The position numbers and the translations under genes were made by a program. The notes below the pieces were generated by a model. That model was not told the DNA's origin. It saw only the letters and a list, made by a program, of their open reading frames with translations, and made no database searches. From contig DBQB01000024.1 of NCBI GenBank assembly GCA_002305685.1, forward strand, positions 124,629 through 188,628: a DNA stretch of 64,000 nucleotides, in the 5' to 3' direction. This document shows positions 8,364-17,114 of the stretch, piece by piece (position 1 is the stretch's first letter; each line of letters starts with the position of its first letter). Origin of the DNA: Ruminococcaceae bacterium UBA1405 (GTDB taxonomy: Bacteria; Bacillota; Clostridia; Oscillospirales; Ruminococcaceae).

Positions 8364-9383
8364 TCACTGCTTCTCATAGAAAAGGTTTAAGACCTGCCGC
8401 TGTAGCGCCTGGGCATCGGGATAAAATTCCATGTATTCTTCTCCCTGCTTTGCCTCCCCTGCAATCTGCTGTACCCCAAGGAAGCGGTACGGTTCCTTCT
8501 GCTGCCGGGAAAGCTGCTGCAGCTCACTGAGCTGAAAATCGGTCATCAGATATCCTGAAAGCGCTCCCAACTGTTCCAGAGACGGAAGGCTTTGGACACT
8601 TTGCCGGTGAAGCTGCTCGAAAAGAGCCTGGATATACTGCTGCTGGCGCTGCATCCGCCGCACGTTGCTGCTGTCCTCCAGCCCCTTTCGGATGCGCAGG
8701 TAGCTGAGCGCCTGCTCTCCTGTCAAAGTACACTGGGCTCCCTGAACCATCTCTGCATCCAGATGGCTGAAATCATCCAGCACCGTCAGGGTTACACCGC
8801 CCAACAGATCGTTGATCAGCGGCACTGCACCCATGCTCATGCCAATATAGTTATGGATTGTTATGCCTCCCAACAGTGTAGAAACCGCCTTGACGGTATT
8901 TCGAAAGCTGTCGTCCAGTCCGCTGCCATAGGTATGCGCCAGAGCCAGCTGCCCGGTGATGGTGCCCGCCGGTTGCCCAGTCACCCCCAAAACCGGAATC
9001 TGGGTCATGCTGTCCCGGTTGAGATGCAGCGCCGTCACCGTCTTATCACGGTGATCAAGCACCGCCAACAATAAGAAATCCGCCTGGCTATTGTTGTTGT
9101 AGCTTCCGGAATCTTCCAGCGGTCCCATCTCATCCACCCCAACCAGCAACACTGTGGAGATATCGTTTCGGGGAGCGTACCACTGCTGTTCCAATTCGAT
9201 CCAACCCTCCCGTCTGCGCTGTGCAGACAGCTCCAGCTCTTGCTGTGTCTGCTGTGCCTGGTCCTTGCTCCGGGACTGCCAAAGAGCAGCGCCGCACACC
9301 AAAACCCCTCCCGTCAACATCAAAACAAGCACAAGCAACCACCACTGCATTGCCGATGGCTTTTTCGACATGATATGGGACAT
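8364..9383 (-). CDS. LytR-CpsA-Psr (LCP) family glycopolymer ligase
   Basis: The 339-residue protein has a short cytoplasmic N-terminus, one membrane segment (about residues 13-33) and an extracytoplasmic LCP domain from the VLLVGVDE motif (about residue 85) onward. The LNRDSM motif and the arginine pair in RIRKGLEDSSNVRRMQRQQ contact the polyprenyl pyrophosphate. LCP proteins move finished glycopolymers from undecaprenyl pyrophosphate to peptidoglycan. The start at 9383 follows AGGAGG by 8 bases. It is the last gene of the upstream regulatory half of the operon, before the terminator. Confidence 0.9.
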   Translation of the reverse strand: MSHIMSKKPSAMQWWLLVLVLMLTGGVLVCGAALWQSRSKDQAQQTQQELELSAQRRREGWIELEQQWYAPRNDISTVLLVGVDEMGPLEDSGSYNNNSQADFLLLAVLDHRDKTVTALHLNRDSMTQIPVLGVTGQPAGTITGQLALAHTYGSGLDDSFRNTVKAVSTLLGGITIHNYIGMSMGAVPLINDLLGGVTLTVLDDFSHLDAEMVQGAQCTLTGEQALSYLRIRKGLEDSSNVRRMQRQQQYIQALFEQLHRQSVQSLPSLEQLGALSGYLMTDFQLSELQQLSRQQKEPYRFLGVQQIAGEAKQGEEYMEFYPDAQALQRQVLNLFYEKQ

Positions 9384-9406
9384 TTCTTTTCCTCCTACGG
9401 CCAGTA

Positions 9407-10237
9407 TTATGCCTGGTTCTTTTTCTTTCTGCTGAAGAAGAAGAATCCACCCACTACAGCCACCGTCATCACGCCCAGCAAGCTCCAACCCAAGGTATCC
9501 ACCGAGAAGCTGGGTAAATCGCTCTGCTGATTTTCGATGACGGAGATTTCCTCATAAGACTGCTGCGGCAGTTCTTCCTCCAGCTTTTCCGACTGGGGAG
9601 GAAGCGCGATTCCTTCCACAGCGGGCTTTACTGCAAACGCGATGGGACTCAAGCTGTCAAAGGTCACCGATACGGTTCCGTCTCCGTTATTGACGGTTCT
9701 CTCCGGTGCAATTACCTCCCACTGATCGTCCTGGAAATTGTGCAGGCAAAGTACCGCGTCGTCCGTATTGACCCCCAGTGCAAAGGTAAACGCGATGGAA
9801 TGTCCATCCTCCAACAGCGCTTTGACCTCATCGTCCACGCTGATATCAAACAGATCCCGAACCACCAAATCCTCCACAGATAGATCCGGAGAAAGCGTCT
9901 CCAACACCTTTCCGATGTCCGGGATGATCTCTTCCAGAGAATCGGCTGCGCTCAGCTGCTCATATGCCGACTGCAGCGCCATGCCAATCTCAGAGGATGC
10001 ATCGCCAATCTGAGAGACCGGGGTGATGGTCAAGCTGGTTTCGCTGATTCCCCGAACCTCATTTCCAGACGCATCGTACAGCAGCGCTCCCGCCGCTTCA
10101 CCGGTTGCCGTTGTCATTGGCGCCAGGGCGGGGGCGTCCTTGCCTTCCACACTGGCGGTGAACTGTGCGGCCGAAACCGAAACGGTCAGCGACATAGCCG
10201 CCAACAATGCCGTCAAAACAGCAGTAATTTTTTTCAT
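9407..10237 (-). CDS. Secreted, membrane-anchored protein of unknown function in the capsule operon
   Basis: This 276-residue protein is not recognised as a known family. It has a Sec signal peptide (MKKITAVLTALLAAMSLTVSVSAA), an acidic extracytoplasmic region with beta-rich character (for example DGTVSVTFDSLSPIAFAV), and a C-terminal membrane segment (around residues 250-268) followed by RKKKNQA. No LPxTG or NPxTG motif precedes the helix, so it is probably membrane-anchored rather than sortase-linked. The start at 10237 has AAAGGA 8 bases upstream; an ATG six bases earlier is too close to that site. Its place between the CpsB phosphatase and the LCP ligase, spaced by 20-26 bases, suggests a role in polymer export or attachment. 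Confidence 0.8.
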   Translation of the reverse strand: MKKITAVLTALLAAMSLTVSVSAAQFTASVEGKDAPALAPMTTATGEAAGALLYDASGNEVRGISETSLTITPVSQIGDASSEIGMALQSAYEQLSAADSLEEIIPDIGKVLETLSPDLSVEDLVVRDLFDISVDDEVKALLEDGHSIAFTFALGVNTDDAVLCLHNFQDDQWEVIAPERTVNNGDGTVSVTFDSLSPIAFAVKPAVEGIALPPQSEKLEEELPQQSYEEISVIENQQSDLPSFSVDTLGWSLLGVMTVAVVGGFFFFSRKKKNQA

Positions 10238-10263
10238 GATCATTTTCCTTTCGCAATGTAATT

Positions 10264-10959
10264 TTATTTCAACATCCTGTGATGGAGTTGATGCAACCGC
10301 TCCAGCGGTTCCTCTCCCAGACGGCGCTCAATCGCATCCAGCGCCATCCCCAGGTTGGGCGGACGTCCGGAGAGATCGTGGCAGTCGGAACCGAGCAGAT
10401 GGATTTTCCCGGTCCGCAACATCCGCAGAGCCTTCCCCCTTGTGGACAGCGAGAGAAACGCCGCGGCGCTTGCCTGTATCAGTAGCTGCATCTGCCCAAG
10501 TTTCTCCCACAGCTGGGGGTCTCTCTGGTACCGCAGATACCGCTCTATATGGGCCAGCACCACAGTACAATTTAGATTTTCCTGAGCAAAACGAATTTCC
10601 CCCAGCATCCTGTCGTTCCAGCAGACAAAAGGCATCTCCAAAAGCAGGAGGTTGGAACCATGTATTTTCAGCCGTTCCAACATTCGGGTATGTCCGAACC
10701 CCTCGTAATACCGCACCTCCGCGCCGACGCGAAGCTCTGGGAACGTCTGGTTTTCCATAGCGCCGCGCAGCTGCTGCTCCGCTCGATCCCGTCGAACCAA
10801 AAAAGCCTCAGGGGTCTCCCGATGAGCGTAATAATGCGGGGTTGCGATCACACAGCCCACCCCCTGTTCCCGGGACGCCGAGAGCATCAGCAGCGACTGC
10901 TGCACATCTCTGCTTCCGTCGTCCATTTGGGGCAGAACGTGGGTATGAAAATCCACCAT
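10264..10959 (-). CDS. CpsB/CapC-type protein-tyrosine phosphatase (PHP fold)
   Basis: The 231-residue protein starts with the metal-binding MVDFHTHVLPQMDDGS typical of CpsB/YwqE phosphatases. Further metal ligands lie in ATPHYY, the GAEVRY segment, VLAHIERY and LGSDCHD. It removes phosphate from the tyrosine-rich tail of the BY-kinase encoded 5 bases upstream and so resets the cycle that controls polymer length. The start at 10959 is set by homology; the ribosome site there is weak, which fits translational coupling to the kinase gene. Confidence 0.92.
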   Translation of the reverse strand: MVDFHTHVLPQMDDGSRDVQQSLLMLSASREQGVGCVIATPHYYAHRETPEAFLVRRDRAEQQLRGAMENQTFPELRVGAEVRYYEGFGHTRMLERLKIHGSNLLLLEMPFVCWNDRMLGEIRFAQENLNCTVVLAHIERYLRYQRDPQLWEKLGQMQLLIQASAAAFLSLSTRGKALRMLRTGKIHLLGSDCHDLSGRPPNLGMALDAIERRLGEEPLERLHQLHHRMLK

Positions 10960-10963
10960 CCAT

Positions 10964-11743
10964 CTATTCGTTGGAAATCCCGCTTTGACTGCCATAGCCA
11001 TACTCCCCTCCATACGATTTCTGGCCGTATTTCCCGTACTTGCGGTAGCTTCCTGCACCGTCGCTGACGCTGTTGAAGACAAACCCCAGTACCTTGGCAT
11101 TGGCGTGTTTGAGTTGGCGCATGGTCTGTGCAAGTCCTGATTTGCTGGCATACTCCTGGCGGACCACCACAACCATCCCCTGTGCCACCTTTGAAACAAT
11201 CAGCGCGTCGGATACCACTGTGACCGGAGGTAAATCCAACAGGATATAATCATACTGAGGCGCCAAATGGCTGAGAAGCGATTTCATATGTTCGGATTCC
11301 AGCAGTTCCGCCGCATTGGGTGGGATATCCCCTGCGACCATCACGTCCAGGGTGTTGAGCATGACGCCGTGCTGAATCACATCCTCCAACTCGCTCAGTC
11401 CCACCAACAGATTGGACAGTCCCGGAACCACCCGCAGATTGAGCCGTTTTGCTACCGTTGGAATACGCAAATCGCATTCGATCAGCAGTACCCTTTTGCC
11501 GGTCTGGGCTATGGTATAGGCCAGGTTGATGGTGGTGATGCTTTTTCCTTCTCCTTTGAAGGAGCTTGTCACCCCAACGATCCGCCCGATTTTTTCCTCG
11601 GGAAAGGAAAAAATCAGATTGGTTCGCAGCAGCTTATATGCCTCCGAAGCGGAAAAATTTAAACTTTTTCCAATCATGCTCTGTTGTTCCCTTCCAACAT
11701 CCGGGAACATTTTCTGTCTTTTTTTAGTACGATTCCAAAACAT
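10964..11743 (-). CDS. BY-kinase, CpsD/CapB-type tyrosine autokinase
   Basis: The 259-residue protein has the bacterial tyrosine kinase motifs: Walker A SSFKGEGKS (residues 60-68), Walker A' LLIECDLRIP (87-95) and Walker B ILLD (167-170). The C-terminal tail holds six tyrosines (residues 233, 236, 239, 244, 248, 250), the usual autophosphorylation cluster. As in other Firmicutes it is separate from its membrane activator, encoded just upstream with a 20-base overlap. Cycles of phosphorylation control assembly and chain length of the polysaccharide. Confidence 0.93.
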   Translation of the reverse strand: MFWNRTKKRQKMFPDVGREQQSMIGKSLNFSASEAYKLLRTNLIFSFPEEKIGRIVGVTSSFKGEGKSITTINLAYTIAQTGKRVLLIECDLRIPTVAKRLNLRVVPGLSNLLVGLSELEDVIQHGVMLNTLDVMVAGDIPPNAAELLESEHMKSLLSHLAPQYDYILLDLPPVTVVSDALIVSKVAQGMVVVVRQEYASKSGLAQTMRQLKHANAKVLGFVFNSVSDGAGSYRKYGKYGQKSYGGEYGYGSQSGISNE

Positions 11744-12506
11744 GAGTTTTCTTTCTTCCTATTCGTTTCAGTTTGAAATACGAACGGACTTTCCGCCGTT
11801 TTTTCTTGATCTGCTGCATCGCAGGTACCACCGCCAGCACCGGAAGATCATACGTTTGCATCAGATAATCCTCCGAGCGGATGGAATCGCTGAGCAGTTC
11901 CAGAATGATGATCAGTCCCACACTCACCGCTCCGGCCAATAAGAATCCCACCAGGGTATAGGCCGTCACGCTGGGAGAGACCGGATAAGCCGGGACAATG
12001 GCATAGTCAACAATCTTGACCGAGCTGCCCTCCACAATCTCGGAGATTTTCTCAGGCAAAATCTGCGCGATGGTGTTGGCAATCCGCTCCGCCTCGGCAG
12101 GGTCCTGGCTGGTGACCACAATCTCAAAGACCTCGGTATCGTTGACCGGGAAGGCGGAGATCATCTCCACCAGTTCCTCGTAGGTATAGGGCAGCTGTGC
12201 CTGCTCAATGACGGCGTTGAGATTTTGCCGGCTTTCCATGATGACGATGTAGGTTTTCACCAGGCTCTGCGCTGCGGAGAGTTCACCGGAGGATATGCTC
12301 AATGAAGTATTGCCCACCGAAATGGAGCTGTTGTTGACATACATCATCGCTCTGGCCTGATACAGAGGCGTCACAAAAAACGCAGCATAGGAAAACGCCA
12401 TCGCCGCCCCCAACAGCACCGCTCCAACAACCAGCCATATTCGTTTCCAAACCGCATACAGCAGTGCGGAAAGATCGATCTCTATGGTATCCTTTTCTTC
12501 ATGCAC
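11724..12506 (-). CDS. Wzz/CapA-type chain-length determinant and kinase activator
   Basis: The 260-residue protein has two membrane segments (about residues 20-42 and 170-195) enclosing an extracytoplasmic domain, and a short cytoplasmic tail, as in CapA/CpsC/YwqC co-polymerases. The proline-containing motif before the second helix is present (VPAYPVSPSV). The start is a GTG at 12506 preceded 8 bases upstream by AAAGGAG; translation from an earlier ATG would lack a ribosome site. It is the first gene of the operon and activates the kinase encoded downstream. Confidence 0.88.
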   Translation of the reverse strand: MHEEKDTIEIDLSALLYAVWKRIWLVVGAVLLGAAMAFSYAAFFVTPLYQARAMMYVNNSSISVGNTSLSISSGELSAAQSLVKTYIVIMESRQNLNAVIEQAQLPYTYEELVEMISAFPVNDTEVFEIVVTSQDPAEAERIANTIAQILPEKISEIVEGSSVKIVDYAIVPAYPVSPSVTAYTLVGFLLAGAVSVGLIIILELLSDSIRSEDYLMQTYDLPVLAVVPAMQQIKKKRRKVRSYFKLKRIGRKKTHVLESY

Positions 12507-13050
12507 AGAAGAAACTCCTTTCCCCAACAACTTGTCGGATCCTCTATTTTGTCAAGCACAGGAAGCTCATTTAAAATGATTACGCCCCTGTATAACCAAA
12601 TACGGTATCAAGAGAATTCTCCGGTTGCCACGGCAGCGCCGTCACAACGCACTGGTATTATGTCATATCTGCTCGAAAAGCGCAATATTATTAAAAACAG
12701 TTCTACAAAGCCAACATTCAGTACGGTACAAAAGCTATATTTATCTTGCATATTATACATTTTTTTTGGAAATATATGCTTATATATCAATTTTATACCT
12801 TTTTTTCATCAAGAGAAAAGATAATATCCATCCATCATGCTGCCATCCGCTGTATTTACATGAAAATCAATACAGCAATATTTTATAAAATTTGGCGATT
12901 GGCGCAAAGAAAAATTTTGCCAAATAGCCGGCGGATGCTTTTCCGTTGGAGATCTTTTTTCGCAACCCTTCCCCACGGTTCTATCTGCGTTTTCCCTGGG
13001 CATATACTAAAACCAGAGATATCGACTCTCCAGTAAGGGTGTGAGAACAG
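12507..13050. promoter_or_regulatory. AT-rich divergent intergenic region between the capsule operon and spoIIID
   Basis: No gene is supported here. The part between about 12670 and 12900 is much more AT-rich than its surroundings and must hold the capsule operon promoter, but no convincing -35/-10 pair was found on the minus strand. Visible structures are a hairpin at 12624-12648 (GTTG and ACGGC paired with GCCGT and CAAC), which would lie in the capsule leader RNA, and short inverted repeats GCTGTATT/AATACAGC (12849-12876) and ATTTGGC/GCCAAAT (12890-12925). Confidence 0.5.
12980..13008 (+). promoter_or_regulatory. Possible sigma-E promoter of spoIIID
   Basis: CATATACT at 13001-13008 resembles the sigma-E -10 element (CATAnnnT class), and TCTATCT at 12980-12986 is a weak -35 candidate at a spacing of 14 bases. 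In Bacillus subtilis spoIIID is transcribed by sigma-E. The match is only partial. Confidence 0.35.
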
Positions 13051-13320
13051 GTGAAAGGTTTACCGGAGGAGCGAGCGGTGCAGCTGGCTCTGTATATTGT
13101 GGAGAACAAGGCCACAGTTCGAAGGACGGCAAAAATCTTCGGAATTTCCAAATCTACGGTACATAAGGACGTCTCCGAGCGGCTCAGAAAACAAAATTAT
13201 GCGCTGTACCAGCAGGTCAAACAGGTTTTGGATCAAAACAAATCCGAACGACACATCCGCGGCGGAATGGCTACCAGGGAAAAATATGAAAAACTCAAAC
13301 ACCATCCCGTACAACCGTAG
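13051..13320 (+). CDS. spoIIID: Sporulation transcriptional regulator SpoIIID
   Basis: The 89-residue protein closely matches SpoIIID across its length: a helix-turn-helix (VRRTAKIFGISKSTVHKDVSERL, roughly residues 23-46) followed by the conserved LDQNKSERHIRGGMATREKY tail that makes extra DNA contacts. SpoIIID acts in the mother cell after engulfment begins and switches gene expression between the sigma-E and sigma-K stages. The start is a GTG at 13051. It shows that the organism comes from a spore-forming lineage. It is monocistronic with its own weak terminator. Confidence 0.96.
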   Translation: MKGLPEERAVQLALYIVENKATVRRTAKIFGISKSTVHKDVSERLRKQNYALYQQVKQVLDQNKSERHIRGGMATREKYEKLKHHPVQP

Positions 13321-13331
13321 AAAAGAAAATG

Positions 13332-13366
13332 CGCGGGCAAAAGCTCTTTGTCCGCGACATATTTTT
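13332..13366 (+). terminator. Weak terminator after spoIIID
   Basis: CGCGGGCAAA (13332-13341) pairs with TTTGTCCGCG (13347-13356) with one G-U pair, followed after four bases by TATTTTT. Confidence 0.6.
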
Positions 13367-13393
13367 GCATCACAATGGGGAATATGCTATAAT
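13365..13393 (+). promoter_or_regulatory. Sigma-A promoter for the DUF1015 gene
   Basis: TTGCAT at 13365-13370 and a consensus TATAAT at 13388-13393 are separated by 17 bases, 74 bases before the start codon at 13467. Confidence 0.75.
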
Positions 13394-13466
13394 TGAGTCG
13401 TTTTCCGATATATTTTCTGGTTTTCCTCTCCCGGAAAAGATTCCGAAAAGAAAGGACGGCTCCATT

Positions 13467-14762
13467 ATGTACCATACCGCTTTTTATCCTGCCGATCTGC
13501 TGCTTCCGGACCCCCAACATATCACAGCGGCAGAGATGCAAAAATGGGCCTGCGTGGCCTGCGATCAGTACACCTCCCAGCCGGAATACTGGCAGGCGGT
13601 GGAACGGTTGGTGGGACAAGCGCCCTCCACCCTGCGCCTTACGCTGCCTGAGATATATCTGGGCGAACCGGATGTGCAGCAGCGCATCGACGCCATCGCC
13701 GCCCATATGAAAGATTATCTCTCCCGAAATCTGTTTCTCTGTTATCCCCATTGCTTTTTGTATCTGGAGCGCACCCTGTCCTCAGGCAGTGTTCGCCGGG
13801 GGCTGATCGGCATGGTGGATCTGGAGGACTACGACTATCTTCCTTCCAGCCATTCGCTGATTCGCGCCACCGAGGGAACGGTATTGGAACGGATTCCTCC
13901 CCGCGTCAAAATCCGGCAGGACGCCTGTCTGGAACTGCCCCATGTCATGATGCTGATCGACGATGCTCAGCGCACAGTGATAGAACCTTTGGCACAGGCA
14001 GCCTCCCAGGAGCTGCTGACCAAGGTCTATGACTTTCCGCTGATGATGGACAGCGGCGCCGTCAAGGGATATCTGGTGGATTCTGACCGGCAACAACAGA
14101 TTACCCAGGCGCTGCAACATTTGGCGGCCCCGGAACATTTTGCCGCCCGATACGCTCTGCCCCCGGATACACCGCCGCTGCTGTTTGCAGTGGGGGATGG
14201 AAACCATTCCCTGGCCACCGCCAAAGCCTGTTATGAGCGGCTCAAGCAGACCCTTCCCAGAGAGCAGTGGGAAAATCATCCTGCACGGTATGCGCTGGTG
14301 GAGGTGGTCAACCTCCATGACGATTCGCTACAATTTGAACCGGTGCATCGCTTTGTCACCGGTGTGGAGGTTGAAAAACTCTTGCAGGCGCTTAAACAAC
14401 ACTGTGAGGCGTCGGAGCTGCCACAGCCCGGCGCACAGCGGATTACCGCTGTGGTGGCAGGAAAATCGATGCCGCTGTATCTATGCCGCACCAGCGGAAA
14501 CCTTCCGGTAGCTACCCTGCAAAACTTCCTGGATCGTTATCAGAAAGAGCATGGCGGAGAGATCGATTATATTCATGGGGATGATGTGGCAGTCAAGCTG
14601 AGTATGCAGCCCCATTCCATCTCCTTCCTGCTTCCTGCAATGGAAAAGGACCAGCTGTTCCCCACCGTACTTTTGGACGGCGTGCTTCCCAGAAAGACCT
14701 TCTCCATGGGACATGCCTGTGACAAACGATTTTATCTGGAAGCGAGAAAAATCACCAGATAG
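13467..14762 (+). CDS. DUF1015 family protein
   Basis: The 431-residue protein matches the DUF1015 family, with the N-terminal FYPADLLLPDP and CVACDQYTSQPEYW segments and the GDGNHSLATAKACYE motif near residue 245, whose His/Asp/Asn residues look like a conserved active or binding site. The family is widespread in anaerobic Clostridia and its reaction is not established to my knowledge. The start at 13467 follows AAAGGACGG and lies downstream of a good sigma-A promoter. It stands alone between spoIIID and an acetyltransferase. Confidence 0.85.
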   Translation: MYHTAFYPADLLLPDPQHITAAEMQKWACVACDQYTSQPEYWQAVERLVGQAPSTLRLTLPEIYLGEPDVQQRIDAIAAHMKDYLSRNLFLCYPHCFLYLERTLSSGSVRRGLIGMVDLEDYDYLPSSHSLIRATEGTVLERIPPRVKIRQDACLELPHVMMLIDDAQRTVIEPLAQAASQELLTKVYDFPLMMDSGAVKGYLVDSDRQQQITQALQHLAAPEHFAARYALPPDTPPLLFAVGDGNHSLATAKACYERLKQTLPREQWENHPARYALVEVVNLHDDSLQFEPVHRFVTGVEVEKLLQALKQHCEASELPQPGAQRITAVVAGKSMPLYLCRTSGNLPVATLQNFLDRYQKEHGGEIDYIHGDDVAVKLSMQPHSISFLLPAMEKDQLFPTVLLDGVLPRKTFSMGHACDKRFYLEARKITR

Positions 14763-14882
14763 CAGCAGATGGAGCGGATGTGTTGGATATCTGCATATTT
14801 CCATATCCAAATGGACACAACCAATCCTATCGACCAAAGGAAGAAATCCTTTTTCTTCCAATACCATAAAGGAGTCAACCGT

Positions 14883-15392
14883 ATGCAACTGCAATACCGT
14901 ATCCGCACCGTCCATCCCGACGATCCCCTGGAGCTGGAGGCCATCATCCAGGTGGAGGCCGTCTGCTTTCCCGCCGCGGAAGCTGCCACCCCCCATTCCC
15001 TGGCACAGCGCATAGCTGCCTTTCCCCAGTCCTTTCTGGTGGCGCAGCGGGAGGACACCGGTGAGATCATCGGCTTTATCAACGGCAGCGTTACCGACCA
15101 TTCCACCATCTCCGACGAGATGTTTGAAGATGTTTCGCTGCACAACCCCGCCGGGGCTTATCAGGCAATCTTTGGGCTGGATGTTCTGCCGGCATACCGC
15201 CGTCAGGGGATCGCGGCGGCGCTGATGAACGCTTTCATCGAAAATGCCCGGAAGCAGGGACGAAAAGGGCTGATCCTCACCTGCAAAGAGCATCTCCTAT
15301 CATACTATGGCTCCTTCGGCTACCAAAACGAAGGAATTTCCCAGTCGGTACATGGCGGGGCCGTCTGGTATGATATGCGCCTGATTTTCTAA
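14883..15392 (+). CDS. GNAT family N-acetyltransferase
   Basis: The 169-residue protein has the GNAT fold signature: a beta-4 strand ending in the acetyl-CoA pyrophosphate loop LDVLPAYRRQGIAAALM (about residues 99-115) and the C-terminal YYGSFGYQNEG motif. The substrate is unknown. The start has AAAGGAG 7 bases upstream. A 120-base gap separates it from the DUF1015 gene and contains a GGAAGAAA/TTTCTTCC hairpin just before the ribosome site, without a U-tract. Confidence 0.88.
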   Translation: MQLQYRIRTVHPDDPLELEAIIQVEAVCFPAAEAATPHSLAQRIAAFPQSFLVAQREDTGEIIGFINGSVTDHSTISDEMFEDVSLHNPAGAYQAIFGLDVLPAYRRQGIAAALMNAFIENARKQGRKGLILTCKEHLLSYYGSFGYQNEGISQSVHGGAVWYDMRLIF

Positions 15393-15462
15393 AAAACTTA
15401 CCTTGGCAAAGGCTTTTCTCTCTTCGATGCTGTGCGATAGATATTTTCCCGATAAAACTGCA

Positions 15463-15491
15463 TTGATTTTCCTTTCAAAAAGCGTTATCAT
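15463..15491 (+). promoter_or_regulatory. Sigma-A promoter with 5' UTR hairpin for the alpha/beta hydrolase
   Basis: TTGATT (15463-15468) and TATCAT (15486-15491) are spaced by 17 bases. A small hairpin CCGCAC/GTGCGG (15508-15525) lies in the leader just before the AAGGAGG ribosome site. Confidence 0.7.
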
Positions 15492-15556
15492 CGAATGGAA
15501 AGGATAACCGCACAACACGGTGCGGCAATCAAAACCCAAGAAGGAGGAATCTATCC

Positions 15557-16429
15557 ATGACCGAAGCCCAACTGGAACAACGCAAACGCGACCGGGAAGC
15601 CGGATGGAAACAAATGTGGGAGGAACTTGACGCCCAGGGAATCCGTCCCGTTCCACTGTGGGAGGAGGGAGCTCCCGGATTTATTCCCTCCTCCGGCCAG
15701 ACCCAGCCCCGCATTGCATTCTTCCCGGCAGCCCCTCAGGAGAAAAAACGCGGCCTGATCATCATCGCGGCCGGCGGCGGTTTTACCGCCAAATCCCGTC
15801 AGGAGGGGAAACCGGTGGCCGAGTATTTTCAGCGCGCCGGCATCCATGCCGCCATCCTGGACTACCGCTGTATCCCCCATACCCGCATGGATTCCTGTGC
15901 CGACGGCCTTCGGGCGGTGCGCTGGGTCCGGTATCACGCAAAAGAGCTGAACATCCTCCCCGATAAGATAGCCCTCAGCGGTTTTTCTGCCGGTGGAATG
16001 CTCACCGCCCTGGCGGCTACCCATTTTGACTCCGGCAATCCTGACGCCGCAGACCCCATCGAGCGGATGTCCAGCCGTCCCGATGCGGCGCTGCTGTTTT
16101 ATGGCGCCATGGCCCGCGCCTCCATGCTCTATCGTTTGACCTATGATTTCCAGGCGCAGCGGGAAGCCGCCATGGTGGATCCGCTGGCCTGTATGCGCAA
16201 CGACGCCCCGCCCTTCTTTATCTTCCAGACCAACGACGACGATCCCCGCTATGCGATGAACTTTGGTTCGGCGCTGGCGGACCGGGGAATTCCCTTTGAG
16301 TTACATACCTTCTCCGGGGGCAGACACGGCCAGGGGCTCTATGACGGCAGCTATGGTCATGAAAACATCCCTCACACCGCCCACTGGGCTGAGCTGGCGG
16401 TGGAATGGTTGGAGCAGCAGGGGTTCTAA
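15557..16429 (+). CDS. Alpha/beta hydrolase, carboxylesterase/acetyl-esterase-like
   Basis: The 290-residue protein has an alpha/beta hydrolase core: an oxyanion-hole glycine stretch IIIAAGGGFTAKS, the nucleophile elbow GFSAGG (serine near residue 143) and a C-terminal catalytic histidine in SGGRHGQG. This pattern resembles the BD-FAE/acetyl-xylan-esterase-like group that deacylates carbohydrates or small esters. There is no signal peptide, so it acts in the cytoplasm. It is preceded by AAGGAGG and its own promoter. The substrate is not deducible. Confidence 0.85.
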   Translation: MTEAQLEQRKRDREAGWKQMWEELDAQGIRPVPLWEEGAPGFIPSSGQTQPRIAFFPAAPQEKKRGLIIIAAGGGFTAKSRQEGKPVAEYFQRAGIHAAILDYRCIPHTRMDSCADGLRAVRWVRYHAKELNILPDKIALSGFSAGGMLTALAATHFDSGNPDAADPIERMSSRPDAALLFYGAMARASMLYRLTYDFQAQREAAMVDPLACMRNDAPPFFIFQTNDDDPRYAMNFGSALADRGIPFELHTFSGGRHGQGLYDGSYGHENIPHTAHWAELAVEWLEQQGF

Positions 16430-16502
16430 AAAAGCGCCATCTTCCCAAAATTTGCGGAAAGGTTAGCGAAAATTTCACCTTTTCCGATCGTTTTGAATAT
16501 CC

Positions 16503-16552
16503 ATAAAAAAGGTTACCGAGAACCGCACATTTGTTGGTTCCCGGTAACCTTT
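16503..16552 (-). terminator. Terminator of the XRE regulator gene, probably bidirectional
   Basis: A long stem (AAGGTTACCGAGAACC, about 16509-16524, with GGTTCCCGGTAACCTT, 16537-16552, one mismatch-like G-U) is flanked by an A-run (16505-16510), which gives six U on the minus strand; on the plus strand it is followed by TTCTTCATTTTTT. Confidence 0.8.
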
Positions 16553-16615
16553 CTTCATTTTTTGGTTCCTTTGCGGTGCTGTTTGAAAACAGCCAATCGA
16601 CACTGGGATTGAACG

Positions 16616-16975
16616 TCAAAATTCAAAAGGCTGTGCTTTTTTGGCGGCAAATTTCCCAAAACTTTTCACGATCTCCAACAGATACGGAAGGCTTTCCTCC
16701 GGCAGTTGGGTCAGCAGCACCACCAGCTCCACCAAATCTGTTTTTTCGTCGGCAATCTCACCGCTGAGCAGATAATCCGCTGAGACGTCCAGTGCTTTAC
16801 AAAGATGAAACAGCACCTCCGCCGTACAGCTTTTTCGTCCGCTCTCAATATCATAGAGAAACCGGTCTGTAATTCCTGCCTGTTCCGCCAGACGTTCTCT
16901 GGAAAGCTCCCGGAAGGTACGGGCTCGCGCAATGCGTTCGCCCATTTGTAGATTGAATGGTCGTTTTTCCTTCAT
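16616..16975 (-). CDS. XRE-family helix-turn-helix regulator
   Basis: The 119-residue protein carries an N-terminal XRE helix-turn-helix (LSRERLAEQAGITDRFLYDIESGRKS, roughly residues 24-49) followed by the typical PSADYLL-like DVSADYLLSGE motif and a short acidic C-terminal helical region. The start at 16975 has only a weak ribosome site. It faces away from the secreted repeat protein at 17200, and the shared 224-base intergenic region holds a perfect 13-bp inverted repeat (17022-17055). Its target is unknown. Confidence 0.87.
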   Translation of the reverse strand: MKEKRPFNLQMGERIARARTFRELSRERLAEQAGITDRFLYDIESGRKSCTAEVLFHLCKALDVSADYLLSGEIADEKTDLVELVVLLTQLPEESLPYLLEIVKSFGKFAAKKAQPFEF

Positions 16976-17021
16976 ACTTTTGCTTTCCCTGATCCCCGAG
17001 GGAAACTCCTTCCTGATTATG

Positions 17022-17055
17022 GTAGGCGAGAGAAAAAACAACTTCTCTCGCCTAC
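17022..17055. repeat. Perfect 13-bp inverted repeat upstream of the XRE gene
   Basis: GTAGGCGAGAGAA (17022-17034) and TTCTCTCGCCTAC (17043-17055) form a hairpin with an 8-base loop. There is no U-tract directly next to either arm, so it may be an operator, an mRNA leader hairpin or a poor terminator. Confidence 0.6.
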
Positions 17056-17114
17056 TCTTATTTCAATGGTATCGATTTTTTTGCGATCTTTATTGAACTA
17101 TAGTTCCTAATATA

